A stretch of 63,911 nt of DNA from a virus: positions 1 through 63,911 of IMG/VR virus record IMGVR_UViG_3300021437_000017. One strand, given 5' to 3'. The notes under the pieces are model-generated. The model made no database searches and had not been told where the DNA came from. It worked only from the letters and a program-made list of their open reading frames with translations. Numbering within the stretch: position 1 is the stretch's first letter; each line of letters opens with the position of its first letter. Shown here piece by piece: positions 27,001 to 36,123 of the stretch. Position numbers and translations under genes: made by a program.

Positions 27001-30000
27001 AGGCGCGGGGCGTTGACTAAATACGCGACTGAGGATTTGAGCGATATCGCAAGGTTGCTGAAAGACCGTGGCTACACGATAGATACGGATACCGTGGATG
27101 GCGGCGCGCAGCAAGTTCGCGACATGATTGCCGACGAGATGGCCAATCCCGGAACTCACCGTTCCGCCTTTGATGAACAGGCGGTATTCGACCAATTGAG
27201 CCGTGAACGCAAGGCCGCTGAGAAGGCAGAGGCGGAGGCTGCGACGGCCTTGGCTGGACCAGCCCCTTCTGGTTGGAATACAATGACTGAGGAGCAACAA
27301 AATGCGGAACTCGATTCCCTCTTTGGCGAACCTGCCAAAGCACCTGAAACCGCTCGCGCGCCAGTTGATCAAGGCGAAGTGGGACAAGGAAAGCCAGCCC
27401 TCGAACTCACCGGCCAGACCGCCGACGAAGCCCGCGCCGAAGCAGAGCGCGTAGCCGCAATAGACAAACGGGAAGCGGCTGACAAAGCCGCTCTTGCCGC
27501 AGAAGAAACGCGGAAGGCCAATCAGGCCGAAACTGATCGGCGCAAAGCCGAAGTCCTTGCCGAGCGCGAAGCCGCGAAGAAAGCGGAAATCGAGAAAGCT
27601 CGCGTTGAATTTGCGCTAGGTCAGGAAGCTCCGAAGCCGGTAGTTAAGAAAGTGACGACGGACGAGGCGGCCGGGCAGGGAGATTTGCTAGCGTCAGTCA
27701 AGATTGCCAGCGGAACAAACCTAGCTCCCGATCTGTCCGCTTCAGTCGAATCCGCGCTAACCGACGCCGATAAGGCCGAAGCCGCCCGCGAACTTGGTGA
27801 AAAAGAATGGTCACCGTCCGCGTCCAAGAAGTTCCTGCAAGGCTATGCCGAATGGTTGCAACAAGGCGCAAAGAATGTCGCCACCACTCTCGGCAAGCTG
27901 TTCCAGAAGGTCTACGAGGCTACGCGCAACGGGTTGCTGTCGATTGCTGTCGCCATGAATTTCAACGTGGCGCAGCCGATCATGCCGGTGATGGTCAAGC
28001 CGACTCAGCAAACGCTCACTGAAATCAGAGAGAAGCCGCGCGCTGATTTCAAGGGCGTTTCAGCTTCCGCTGACGCGCACATTACCGCTGACTGGATGGT
28101 GCGGAATGGCTTGACCAAGGGCGGTCCGTTCTTGCTGGCCGACAAGCTTAATGGTGTAATGTATGCCTTTGACGGCGACGGGGCGCTGATCGCAAAATCC
28201 CCGGCGCTGTTCGGTGCCTCGAAGGGCGATATCCTAACCGCAGAACAGGCCGCGAAGCCAATCGAACAGACGACCCAAGCCGACAAGATTACGCCGGCCG
28301 GAATATACCCGGCACAAATCAAATCCGGCGAGTACGGAAACAGCCTTTATTTCGCTGACTATGGTGCAACACAGCTTGCCGTGCATCGCGTCTACCTCGG
28401 GACCCCATCTGAGCAGCGGATGCAACGCCTGCAATCGGAAAACCCGAACGACAACCGTATATCCTACGGCTGTATCAATGCGCTGCCGGAATTTATCGAC
28501 AACGTAATCATTCCTAACTTTGCCGGCAAATCGCAGGTCGTCATCCTGCCGGATTCGACCAGCGCGGAATCATACTTCGGCATTAACGACAACGCATTCG
28601 AGACAACTACCACCACGATCACGAGCGACACGCACAGCGCAACGGCGGTATCGTGGGGTGGCGACAAGTATGCTATCCGTGACGAACGTCAAGCCGAACC
28701 TAGCAGAGCCACTACGCGCAGGCGCAAAGGCGAAATCGACAAGGGCGTGGCTAGGGAGGCAGCGGTTGGCCAAGGTGATTTGCTGGCACAACCGAAACAA
28801 GCATACAATCCAGACCAACTGGAACTCATCTATGACCACACGCCCACCAGACCCGGCACGACAGATGTTCAGCGACGGCTCGGCATTGCTGCATTACGCG
28901 GACTCTTCGGTGGTGATCGTCGAGCGGGCGCCACGTTACTTGGTTCCGCTTTATGGCGCGATTTCCAAGAACGTGCCGGCGCCGAACTCATCGGGCAACA
29001 AGCCGGAAGCGCCTCAGAGCTTGCCTTAGCTGCGCAGATCCTGCGCGACCCGCGCTTCGAGACGATGCGGGTATTCTTTGTCAAGGCGGGGCAAATCGTT
29101 GGGCATACCGGATGGACTTCGCGCCTGCCGGGTTCCGTAGCGTTTTCCATTGAAACCTCCGCGGTATCGAAACGCGTCAAGGCTGGCGAGACCGGCGTGG
29201 GAGCCAACCTTCGCAGGGCGCTCCTGAAGCACGAAATGGCACAATTAGAAGCAGACGGTTATTACGTCCTGCACAATCATCCGTCCGGACGCGCTATTCC
29301 GAGCCGTGCCGATGAGGAAATGACGATCAGACTGGCGAAAGAAATGCCGGGATTCTTGGGGCATGTGGTCATCGACCACAACGAAGCCGCGGTAATTGAC
29401 AAAAATGGAAAGAGCAACGTCGGGCGCTTCTCAGATTTAGGGTTCCCGCCTCAGACTAAAAGGATGCCAGAGGTTGCGCACGACGTTCTTGGTATGCCAA
29501 TAGTAGGCCCGTCGGGGATCGTGGCCGTTGGCAATATGCTGGAGACCAAGAAGGGCTACGCAACGCTCATAGCCACGAATGCTCAAGGTCAAGTTCAGGC
29601 ATTGGCCGAAGTCCCTGAAACCATGCTGCTCGAAGGCAAAGACCCGATGCAGCGCGGTCGCGCGCTAGTCCGCATTCGAAAGTTCATGAACGGGACCGGC
29701 AGCGCAGGCGGCGCTTTCATAGTTGCTGAGAATCCTGCGCGTTTCGATTGGCTCATCAAGAAAGGTGCCTTGACTGATGCCGTTGACACGAAGCCAGACA
29801 ATGACGGGCATCATGCTACACGCAGCCAATGGGGGGTTCTGCAGCCGCGTCATGTGACTGAATATGGACACGGATCGCGGATGGTGCTGGCAGCGAGGCA
29901 GATGGTATGGAATGAACCCGAAAGAGCCGAGCAACCCAAGCCGGGATACAATATCAACGAAGCGCGTTCCGCCGTAGCCGGAAACTCTCCAATGAATTCA

Positions 30001-32751
30001 GCGCGGCTTTTATTCGATGATCTGACGCGCTCTGACCGCGTGTTGAACAGGGTCATCAGCAAGGTCAACACGCCATTTCATATCGCAGAAACTCATCCAT
30101 CATTTGCTCCGGTCTATCAAGAGGCACAGGACTTCAACCACGACATATCGAGGGTGGCGAATGAAGCCGCTGACCTTGCCCCTGATCTGCTGCCGCGCAT
30201 CGAGAAGTTTTCTGACTTCGCAAAGAAAGCGCCATCGCAAGTGGATATTGATGCGGTTCAATCCGCGCTGAACGAAGGAACTCTGTGGGGTGGCGGCAAT
30301 CCCATGGATGGCAAGGTGTGGACGGATGATGAGTTGCGCACGGGGTCGGCGGTTACGACTTCGACGAACGGTCAATCGGTCAGGATGGCCAACGTCTTTA
30401 CGCCGCTGAACGACAGACAGATCAAGGTCTACCGGCAGGCGCTCGCTTCCGCTGCGCACACGATGGATGAGCACGCCAAGTCGCTAATCTCCCGCATAGC
30501 CAGAACGCACAAGATTACGATCGACAACGGCATGGGCCTTGCTGACGTAGCGCAAGTGGCGAGAGATAAGGCTGATGCGAAGATCGCTGGCCTTACACTC
30601 AGAATGCAGTCGATGAACGACATGGGCGAGCGCGATGAATCTCAGAAGAAAATCGACGAACTCAATGCGTTCAAGGCGTCTGTTTCAGACATCGAGAATA
30701 AGACCAATCGTCTTAATGCCCACGGTTATTTCCCTCTGATGCGTTTCGGGAAATATGCGGTCAACGTCCACCAGATGCGTCCTGACGGAACGCGGGAAGA
30801 ACTGTTCTTCGGGCGATACGAAACGCAGGAAGCTGCAAACATCGCAAGGCGAGAACTCGGAAACGAATATCCACAAGGCATCGTTACCAGCGGCATAATG
30901 AATGACGAAGCCTACAAGATTTTTCAAGGGTTAAATGTCGATGCCTTGCAGCACTTTGCCGAACACATGAAGGATGAACAAGGCAATCCGATGTCCGCCG
31001 ATCCTGTCATGCAGGCATATTTCAGGATGGCGGCAACCGAGCGCAGCGTCATGAAACGCCAGATTCATCGCAAGGGCGTGGCTGGATATTCCAAGGATTT
31101 GTCGCGCGTGTTGGCGCAGTTCACTGTTTCTACCGCTAGAAGCACGTCGAGCAATTATCACGGGGCAGAGATGCTTTCCCGCGTGCAGGATGTTAAGGGC
31201 GGTGACTTGCAAGCCTACGCAACGAGATATGTCCGTTACGTTTCCGACCCGCAGGAAGAATCCCAGATGATGCGGGGATTCCTCGCGAATTATTATATTC
31301 TCGGATCGCTTGCTTTCGGTGCAATCAACATGACGCAGCCGGTTCTCGTGACCGCACCATACCTGTCCAAGTTCACGAACTACGGAAACGGCGTCAGGCA
31401 ACTGGCCAAAGCAGCATACGATTATGCGACAGGGCGCAAGAGGCTTACCAAGGCCGAGGCGATTGCCTACGAGAAAGGCGTCAAGGAAGGCATCATCGCG
31501 CCGCAGGAAATCCATCAGATTAGGGCGGAAGGAGCCGCGTCGATGTTGGGCGACAGCCCGACGTGGAACAAACTGACGAGCGTCATGGAAAGCATGGGGA
31601 TCAAGATTCCGAGCCGCCTCGCCTTCCGCAAGGCAATGTTCCTGTGGGGTTCTATCTACAGTCTTACGGAGCAGTTCAACCGCGGGACGACATTCCTTGC
31701 CGCATACCGAATAGCCGTAGAAAAAAAGATGGATCACCCATACGAATTCGCTCGCGAGGCAGTCGAGGCAACTCAGTTCACCTACAATAAGGCAAACCGG
31801 GTTGAATTGAGCCGCGGCAACATCGGAAGTGTAATTATGACGTTTAAGCAGTTCAATATCAGCTACATTGAACTGGCGAAGCGTCTTTACGACACAGACA
31901 AGAAAGCCTTCGCGGTCATGATGCTCACGCTCATGGTTTTTGCTGGAATGCAGGGCCTCCCATTTGCCGAGGACGCGGAGGATATCATCGACACAATCGG
32001 CCAGTGGCTTGGCTACGGCACGAACAGCAAGAAGGCATTGCGGAAACTGGCAACGGAATATCTTGGCAAGGACATGGCGGAAGTGTTGCTGAATGGCACA
32101 AGCGCGATACCAGGGATGCCGCTCGACGTATCGGCCCGGATGGGGATGCACAACCTGATTCCTGGCTCGGCCATGCTCAAGGCATCCGAGCCTGATAAAA
32201 CACGGGACATCATGGAAATACTAGGGCCGGCCGCGACGCTATTCAAGAACGTCGGGACGGCCACGGAAGGACTCGCCACGGGGCGCCCGAGTGAAACCAA
32301 GGCATTGCTGCCAAGCGCGTTACAGAACCTCGCCAAAGGCGTGGATATGGTCGAGACGGGTGTCTACAGGGATTCCAAAGGCAGGAAGGTGATGGATGCC
32401 AGCGCGGCCGATGCCTTTGTGAAAATGGTCGGATTCCAGCCGGCAGAAGTGGCGCGCGAAACTCGCATCGTGGGCCAGAATCAGCAGGACATCGCCATGC
32501 AGCGTGTCATGGAAGACGCCATTGCGTCGCAGATGGCGCGAGGGTTGATGGAGCGTGACAAGGAAGCTATCGAGGAAGCCAAGCGCAAGATGATTCAATG
32601 GAACACTGACAATCCTGGCCTTAGAGTGGCAATTAATGCCGGGCAGATTGCGAGAAGGATCAGGGAAATCGGTATGTCACGCGAGCAGAGGTTTATAAAG
32701 TCCGCGCCGCGTGAGATTCGGCAAAGTGTCGGTCAGGACATCAGGCAGTGA
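24040..32751 (+). CDS. Giant polyvalent virion protein (InPase, L,D-transpeptidase-like, JAMM and PLxRFG domains)
   Basis: A 2903-residue protein. A hydrophobic Gly/Ala segment lies at about 160-205. An inorganic-pyrophosphatase-like polyvalent domain (ENPAGSKRRPEWP and HTDVFVKPGT) spans about 800-920. Charged helical linkers follow. A YkuD/L,D-transpeptidase-like domain has His1449 and the motif ISYGCIN with Cys1478. A RadC-like JAMM domain has His1745 and His1747 in HNHPSG and Asp1758. The PLxRFG motif YFPLMRFG lies at 2230-2237, and an amphipathic/hydrophobic C-terminal region follows. Polyvalent proteins of this kind are packed in the head and injected with DNA, where the domains act on host targets. 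The transpeptidase-like part could remodel peptidoglycan during entry. Confidence 0.85.
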   Translation: MADFTPVNWEDVSPGIGITSEQKGAMADKILAEQNRGSQIAGELKSARPEFTPMDWGSRMPGLGQKIEPLVAPKENRIKDTVSELGRSIWEGLTVHTPASVAAAYQGMDVSDEGISGFLIDRSKALQQQRAAEPGGDRPSAIPGIKMQDVRDLGQNLGFSLTAMGAGLAAGIPASVVGSLATPAAGAVAGYGAGMAAAGKVGYNMDVNQVTRQLKDAADEESQRVNGRPQTPEEWQSKLSEMKGEIQKHGLYEAIPEALGSGAGFAILTTAAKVFGKGVVARFASKLGALYGEEMLTETVTQMGQQNAETRMGLHRGEKERSFTSPEDWLKSAKEVAPQIFLLTTLTAGAGKAIQMAHQAGQPSAPNAPETPPLPTGQPTPPAAAAPAVAPPMQPTPVISPDMPGQLGSVGPIPEGQAIAEGYSIPNPPGYQIPSIDFALTGIDLARSDAQKLKAGQDLPAGDPIRLRNATLVSVYGENAAVRHVIEQPDRFAAIGDAMFMVAPTVERVRGAIGAKAEGLDITPDILGAIDEFAKMKENGHTLGQAMAHSVAHDISYEGQQLMAFLDEHQNDPQKIAQFIENYLHEVEMASGVPSQVRGRAFDIIQERNAAKQKELEKLRAEAEAKAARQKESEVGRMGNQAATEVKVKQSNEREKATLQGAETALAAAFKNAKSLKRKGKPNAKPSPEGNGGLPPATPSNPQGGAGQGEPVAGRRSGPVPQPNQAAAQVNAQPVRETRNRQGAGEKPVNRAAAILAELKPLDQAAHEAATSPLNNVAAPTPSQIEAGNYKKGAVRVGGLEISIENPAGSKRRPEWPALKSHYGYVKGVLARSPDKEHTDVFVKPGTSEDYNGPVFVVDQNRANGRFDESKTMIGWSTAAEARAAYLENYTKGFESRIRSITELSMDEYKAKLRDASAFLKPQAAPKRPNRGRAMAEERKKAAQAKPESHLFAAIKEMGGIASSLMRDLTGESNAVGKKGVRSDIFRRRGALTKYATEDLSDIARLLKDRGYTIDTDTVDGGAQQVRDMIADEMANPGTHRSAFDEQAVFDQLSRERKAAEKAEAEAATALAGPAPSGWNTMTEEQQNAELDSLFGEPAKAPETARAPVDQGEVGQGKPALELTGQTADEARAEAERVAAIDKREAADKAALAAEETRKANQAETDRRKAEVLAEREAAKKAEIEKARVEFALGQEAPKPVVKKVTTDEAAGQGDLLASVKIASGTNLAPDLSASVESALTDADKAEAARELGEKEWSPSASKKFLQGYAEWLQQGAKNVATTLGKLFQKVYEATRNGLLSIAVAMNFNVAQPIMPVMVKPTQQTLTEIREKPRADFKGVSASADAHITADWMVRNGLTKGGPFLLADKLNGVMYAFDGDGALIAKSPALFGASKGDILTAEQAAKPIEQTTQADKITPAGIYPAQIKSGEYGNSLYFADYGATQLAVHRVYLGTPSEQRMQRLQSENPNDNRISYGCINALPEFIDNVIIPNFAGKSQVVILPDSTSAESYFGINDNAFETTTTTITSDTHSATAVSWGGDKYAIRDERQAEPSRATTRRRKGEIDKGVAREAAVGQGDLLAQPKQAYNPDQLELIYDHTPTRPGTTDVQRRLGIAALRGLFGGDRRAGATLLGSALWRDFQERAGAELIGQQAGSASELALAAQILRDPRFETMRVFFVKAGQIVGHTGWTSRLPGSVAFSIETSAVSKRVKAGETGVGANLRRALLKHEMAQLEADGYYVLHNHPSGRAIPSRADEEMTIRLAKEMPGFLGHVVIDHNEAAVIDKNGKSNVGRFSDLGFPPQTKRMPEVAHDVLGMPIVGPSGIVAVGNMLETKKGYATLIATNAQGQVQALAEVPETMLLEGKDPMQRGRALVRIRKFMNGTGSAGGAFIVAENPARFDWLIKKGALTDAVDTKPDNDGHHATRSQWGVLQPRHVTEYGHGSRMVLAARQMVWNEPERAEQPKPGYNINEARSAVAGNSPMNSARLLFDDLTRSDRVLNRVISKVNTPFHIAETHPSFAPVYQEAQDFNHDISRVANEAADLAPDLLPRIEKFSDFAKKAPSQVDIDAVQSALNEGTLWGGGNPMDGKVWTDDELRTGSAVTTSTNGQSVRMANVFTPLNDRQIKVYRQALASAAHTMDEHAKSLISRIARTHKITIDNGMGLADVAQVARDKADAKIAGLTLRMQSMNDMGERDESQKKIDELNAFKASVSDIENKTNRLNAHGYFPLMRFGKYAVNVHQMRPDGTREELFFGRYETQEAANIARRELGNEYPQGIVTSGIMNDEAYKIFQGLNVDALQHFAEHMKDEQGNPMSADPVMQAYFRMAATERSVMKRQIHRKGVAGYSKDLSRVLAQFTVSTARSTSSNYHGAEMLSRVQDVKGGDLQAYATRYVRYVSDPQEESQMMRGFLANYYILGSLAFGAINMTQPVLVTAPYLSKFTNYGNGVRQLAKAAYDYATGRKRLTKAEAIAYEKGVKEGIIAPQEIHQIRAEGAASMLGDSPTWNKLTSVMESMGIKIPSRLAFRKAMFLWGSIYSLTEQFNRGTTFLAAYRIAVEKKMDHPYEFAREAVEATQFTYNKANRVELSRGNIGSVIMTFKQFNISYIELAKRLYDTDKKAFAVMMLTLMVFAGMQGLPFAEDAEDIIDTIGQWLGYGTNSKKALRKLATEYLGKDMAEVLLNGTSAIPGMPLDVSARMGMHNLIPGSAMLKASEPDKTRDIMEILGPAATLFKNVGTATEGLATGRPSETKALLPSALQNLAKGVDMVETGVYRDSKGRKVMDASAADAFVKMVGFQPAEVARETRIVGQNQQDIAMQRVMEDAIASQMARGLMERDKEAIEEAKRKMIQWNTDNPGLRVAINAGQIARRIREIGMSREQRFIKSAPREIRQSVGQDIRQ

Positions 32752-32870
32752 TCGTATTCTGGATTCTCGCCTATCTTATATTCTTTGCAGCAGTGTGCTA
32801 CGTCTCAGACAAGTTCTCCCCGCTTGTTGGCCTTGGCGGATTACTGCTGGCGATATGGCTGATGTACTGA
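32748..32870 (+). CDS. 40-residue membrane protein
   Basis: A GTG at 32748 overlaps the giant gene's stop (GTGA) and opens a 40-residue frame with two hydrophobic stretches (IVFWILAYLIFFAAVCYV and LVGLGGLLLAIWLMY) separated by a short polar turn. It is the last plus-strand gene before the convergent minus-strand operon. It could be a small holin-like or accessory membrane peptide, but nothing more can be supported. Confidence 0.55.
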   Translation: MIVFWILAYLIFFAAVCYVSDKFSPLVGLGGLLLAIWLMY

Positions 32871-33080
32871 CTAACCATTCATCGGCGTAATCTGCCGCGC
32901 TTCTTCCTGCGTGGTCAGTCGAATGTGTATTCCATCCTCACTCTGAAATGCTATCACGGCAGGACGCTTGTCCCCGTCTTCGATGGCCTGAATTGAATCC
33001 ATGTCCGCTTGCGTTATGAGCATCTCAACAATGCCGAGCTTGCGAAAAACCATCACCAATGCCTTATGCCATTCGTCCAT
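32871..33080 (-). CDS. Hypothetical protein ending the glyco-operon
   Basis: A 69-residue protein from the ATG at 33080, which overlaps the upstream stop (TGATG). A TTG one codon earlier is less likely. It has a predicted helix then short strands (RKLGIVEMLITQADMDSI and RPAVIAFQSEDGIHIRL), with no motif. It is the last gene of the minus-strand operon and ends directly against the convergent late operon. Confidence 0.7.
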   Translation of the reverse strand: MDEWHKALVMVFRKLGIVEMLITQADMDSIQAIEDGDKRPAVIAFQSEDGIHIRLTTQEEARQITPMNG

Positions 33081-33979
33081 CAAAGTACTCCCGGTGTTAG
33101 TCCGTGTTCATGCAATACTTCCCGCGCTCTCAACCAAGCCCCGGTCTGTCCAAGCACCATCTGGATGACCGCACTCCAATCATCGGCGGGTACCCCATCA
33201 GGATGGAACTCCTGCGCAAGCGTTGCGCAGCGATCATACAGGTTGCAGAGTTGGAAGTGGTTTAACTCGGCAACCCTCAAGGCATCCTCGCCAGTTGCGG
33301 CTCTCAACTTGCCTTGAAATCCCATGTTCGTAAGGCTGGCTACCTCGCAATGAACGTGCTGCGGATTCGACACGACGTAGAATCCCTTGTCTAATGCTGC
33401 CAGCCAGCCCCAGAGAACGTCCGGCGTATGCTTGCCAGCCAGCGCAGCATACTTAGCCAAGAACTCCCTGCTGTATCCGCCAATCGTCGAGCCGTAGGCG
33501 AGCCGCATCAGGCCCTCTCCAGCCTTGATATAGCCACTCTCACGCGGATAACCAGACACGGACTGGCGGTTAGTCTCCCCCGGCTTTTCAAAAAACATCG
33601 TGCAGGCAACCGCAGAGCATGGATTGGCATCAACGGCTTCCATGCAGATCTTAACGCGATCAGGAAGGCTGTAGTCATCCGCTGACGCTTGGAATATCCA
33701 GTCGCACTCTGGCGAAGTCTGCTGCCATAGCCAGTCCATGTGCCTATTGGCCGCTTCCATGCTGAACGGAAGATCGATAGGACATTGTACGATCTTGACG
33801 GTGTGATGCGTCGGACCGAAAGAGTCAACCGTGTCGCGCATAATTTGCAAAGTCTGGTCCGTTGAACATTGATCGCTTAACACGACCTCGCATGGATATG
33901 TTTGCTCAAGAGCGCCACGGACGGAACGGGCGACATAATCCTGCTTCTGGCGGGCGTTGATTACGAAGGCGGCGCGCAT
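33080..33979 (-). CDS. Family 2 glycosyltransferase
   Basis: A 299-residue GT-A glycosyltransferase. The opening AFVINARQKQDYVARSVRGAL and EVVLSDQCSTDQT match the nucleotide-sugar-binding start of GT2 enzymes, and DWIFQASADDYSLPDRV contains the metal-binding acidic motif. The protein is predicted to be cytosolic. It follows the radical SAM gene with a one-base overlap and probably transfers the sugar made by the upstream genes. The acceptor is unknown. Confidence 0.85.
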   Translation of the reverse strand: MRAAFVINARQKQDYVARSVRGALEQTYPCEVVLSDQCSTDQTLQIMRDTVDSFGPTHHTVKIVQCPIDLPFSMEAANRHMDWLWQQTSPECDWIFQASADDYSLPDRVKICMEAVDANPCSAVACTMFFEKPGETNRQSVSGYPRESGYIKAGEGLMRLAYGSTIGGYSREFLAKYAALAGKHTPDVLWGWLAALDKGFYVVSNPQHVHCEVASLTNMGFQGKLRAATGEDALRVAELNHFQLCNLYDRCATLAQEFHPDGVPADDWSAVIQMVLGQTGAWLRAREVLHEHGLTPGVL

Positions 33980-35109
33980 TAGATGAACTCCACTTGCGGT
34001 GGCGTGGGAGTTGTAGGGAATGTTGCGTCACCGTTTTTGAGATCGAAAAGAAATTTGTTTGCCAAGTGTTGCAAACAATTTGGAGGGCATCTTGTTTGTG
34101 GATTGAACTGATCAGACCCGATATACCGCATGACCTCCCAATACCGCTCGCTCTTGAAGATGTCTCTGAATCTCGTGCGCATGATGTTGCCAATGTGGAA
34201 CGCCTTGTACTTCTCGTTGAAAAACGGACCACACGTAGCAATCAGGCCGTTTCCGCTCATCTGCAATATGAATGGTGGTCCATAGCAGCGAGTATATTGA
34301 CGCACAGCAGCTTTCCCGATGCGGTTCCACTTGGCTACTATGCGCGTCCTGTCATCGGTTAGTGCCTCGCACTCCTTGAAGGTATCCTCCAGCGCATCGT
34401 AGTCGGCATAGTTCACCTTGATCATGCCGTCATCGTCGGTCGCGCAGTGCTTGATTACCGCATAGTGAACGCCAAGCTCCTTCGCAAGGTGGGCGAACGG
34501 CAGCAACTGATCAGAGTCCTTCGGCTCTAATACCAAATTCATATTCACGTTGCATTCAAGCCCGCTGGAGTTGACGATATCCATCGCATCACGGATATTC
34601 TGACTCACCTTGTCGTAAATTGCTGGCTTCACTCCCATGATTTCAGAGTAGCGTTTGCGAGTCCCGGCGGAGAAATTGAAGCGCAGGTATGACACGCTAG
34701 GCAGGATGCGCTCAAGCAACGGACGTTCGAGCGCGATGCCGTTTGAGCCAAGCCCGATCTTGATGCCTAGCCTCCCTGCGTACTCGATGGAGTCTGCGTA
34801 GTAGTCAACCAGCGTAGACTCGCCGTCGCTGATAAGGCTGATCCCCTTGACGCCTATTTCGGCGGCGTCATCGAGGAACTCCCATGCCTTCTCGCGCGGA
34901 ATGTCCAGAGCGGGGGATGCCGATGCCTGGGTCTTGGCGGCGCAAAACGAGCAGGCTGCGTTGCAACGGCGCGACCACGCAATATCCATGGTGATTGGAG
35001 CCACCCTCTCGCCCCTCATCCAAGCCTCGACTCGCTCCTTGTGCCAGCCTATTTTAGTACCGTCGATAATCAGCCTTGCCGTCATCTCGTTCGCGACTTC
35101 GCTGCTCAT
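33979..35109 (-). CDS. Radical SAM enzyme
   Basis: A 376-residue radical SAM protein. Cys49, Cys53 and Cys56 in CNAACSFC form the CxxxCxxC cluster that binds the SAM [4Fe-4S]. ISLISDGESTL provides the GGE-like SAM contact. The C-terminal region has further cysteines (RCYG, ATCG, RCPPNCLQH) that could bind an auxiliary cluster, as in SPASM/twitch enzymes. It probably performs a radical rearrangement or oxidation of a sugar intermediate, given neighbours that handle sugars. The reaction is not determined. Confidence 0.88.
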   Translation of the reverse strand: MSSEVANEMTARLIIDGTKIGWHKERVEAWMRGERVAPITMDIAWSRRCNAACSFCAAKTQASASPALDIPREKAWEFLDDAAEIGVKGISLISDGESTLVDYYADSIEYAGRLGIKIGLGSNGIALERPLLERILPSVSYLRFNFSAGTRKRYSEIMGVKPAIYDKVSQNIRDAMDIVNSSGLECNVNMNLVLEPKDSDQLLPFAHLAKELGVHYAVIKHCATDDDGMIKVNYADYDALEDTFKECEALTDDRTRIVAKWNRIGKAAVRQYTRCYGPPFILQMSGNGLIATCGPFFNEKYKAFHIGNIMRTRFRDIFKSERYWEVMRYIGSDQFNPQTRCPPNCLQHLANKFLFDLKNGDATFPTTPTPPQVEFI

Positions 35110-35276
35110 AGCGATTCCTCTTTTATCATCTTCTTCGCCGCATCCAAGTATATTCCGGCCGGAAACTGCTCTTCCAATGGTCTGTCCAAGTCCACGATGA
35201 CTGGCTCTAGCGGAACCGGAAGATCAAGCAATGCAAAGTTACCGCTGCCATTCGGATTCACGACCCCGAGTTTCAT
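35106..35276 (-). CDS. Small hypothetical protein in the glyco-operon
   Basis: A 56-residue protein whose stop overlaps the radical SAM start (ATGA). It contains LLDLPVPLEPVIVDLDRPL and ends in a Lys-rich helix. The coding overlap on both sides supports it. A small acidic partner for the radical SAM enzyme is possible by analogy with other clusters, but this is a guess. Confidence 0.65.
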   Translation of the reverse strand: MKLGVVNPNGSGNFALLDLPVPLEPVIVDLDRPLEEQFPAGIYLDAAKKMIKEESL

Positions 35277-35461
35277 TTTGCGCGCCTTGCATCCATGATA
35301 ACCCGAAGTTGCGAATCGTCTTTCATCCTATGCTTATACACGCGGCAATCAAGCCCCGATATCTTCCTCAAATTTACCTCGAAGTCGAATAACGCTTTGG
35401 CTTGGCAGTCATCAGGCACTCCGTCGCCGAAACTGACAATTACTTTGATAGGATCGCTCAT
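35273..35461 (-). CDS. Small hypothetical protein in the glyco-operon
   Basis: A 62-residue protein starting MSDPIKVIVSFGDG, with an ATGA overlap at its start and a four-base overlap at its end. It contains one cysteine pair (DDCQ and LDCRV) and a mixed strand-helix pattern. No family is recognised. The strict overlap with enzyme genes argues that it belongs to the same pathway. Confidence 0.65.
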   Translation of the reverse strand: MSDPIKVIVSFGDGVPDDCQAKALFDFEVNLRKISGLDCRVYKHRMKDDSQLRVIMDARRAK

Positions 35462-36123
35462 TTAGACACGCTCATATTCTCCTCATACTCGGCGCGATCC
35501 AAAAACGGATACATGTCACTGATGTCGCCAGAGCTTACAGAACCGTCAGAATTCTTGCGCGACTGCACGCGGGGGATTAGTGGCTGGTCTGGCGGCATGG
35601 CAATCTCGCAAATTGCGGGGCCAGTATAGTCTAGGATGCGGTCTAAAAACAGGCGGACATCTTGGGCATCGTCCAGACATGAATAATGAATGTCGTACGC
35701 ATTTGACAAAGGAATTAAGTCAGGAAACGATATACCACTTCCATCGTCACTGCCAACCCTGCGTCCGAAATGGTTATCCTGCATGTGTTTGATCGTAAGA
35801 TACCCGCCGTTATTCAAGACGAAGATGATGATAGGAAGCTTGTGATGGGCTATTGTGGCAAGTTCCTGGATGTTGAATTGGAAGTCTCCGTCGCCAACAA
35901 TACACACGACCTTCTTGCCCGTAGCAAATACGGCCCCTATCGACGCGGGTAATGCGTAACCCATCGCCGAGTAGCCCGGAGCCGAAAGCCAGCGCTGGCC
36001 GATCTTCATTTTGGCCGCTTGATATGTGCAAGTGAACGATGTTCCGGTTCCGACAACCACTGTGGCGTCCGCTGGGAGCGCATCAGAAAGTAGTTTGATA
36101 AAATAATAACTGTTGATACTCAT
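35458..36123 (-). CDS. Thiamine-diphosphate enzyme, C-terminal catalytic (PP) half
   Basis: A 221-residue separate protein with the pyrophosphate domain of acetolactate-synthase-type ThDP enzymes. The thiamine-diphosphate motif is complete: GDG at 77-79 followed by Asn104-Asn105, within VGDGDFQFNI and VLNNGGY. It starts exactly where the second half of an intact enzyme should begin (NSYYFIKLLSDALP). The N-terminal half (36827-37927) and this half add up to about 587 residues, a normal full length. An HNH gene lies between them. It probably assembles with the other half. Confidence 0.9.
   Translation of the reverse strand: MSINSYYFIKLLSDALPADATVVVGTGTSFTCTYQAAKMKIGQRWLSAPGYSAMGYALPASIGAVFATGKKVVCIVGDGDFQFNIQELATIAHHKLPIIIFVLNNGGYLTIKHMQDNHFGRRVGSDDGSGISFPDLIPLSNAYDIHYSCLDDAQDVRLFLDRILDYTGPAICEIAMPPDQPLIPRVQSRKNSDGSVSSGDISDMYPFLDRAEYEENMSVSK

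Noticed and set aside
30931-32151. 406-residue minus-strand frame inside the giant virion gene
   Set aside because: It is antisense to a continuous, well-supported reading frame, and its Cys/His/Arg-rich sequence shows no domain.
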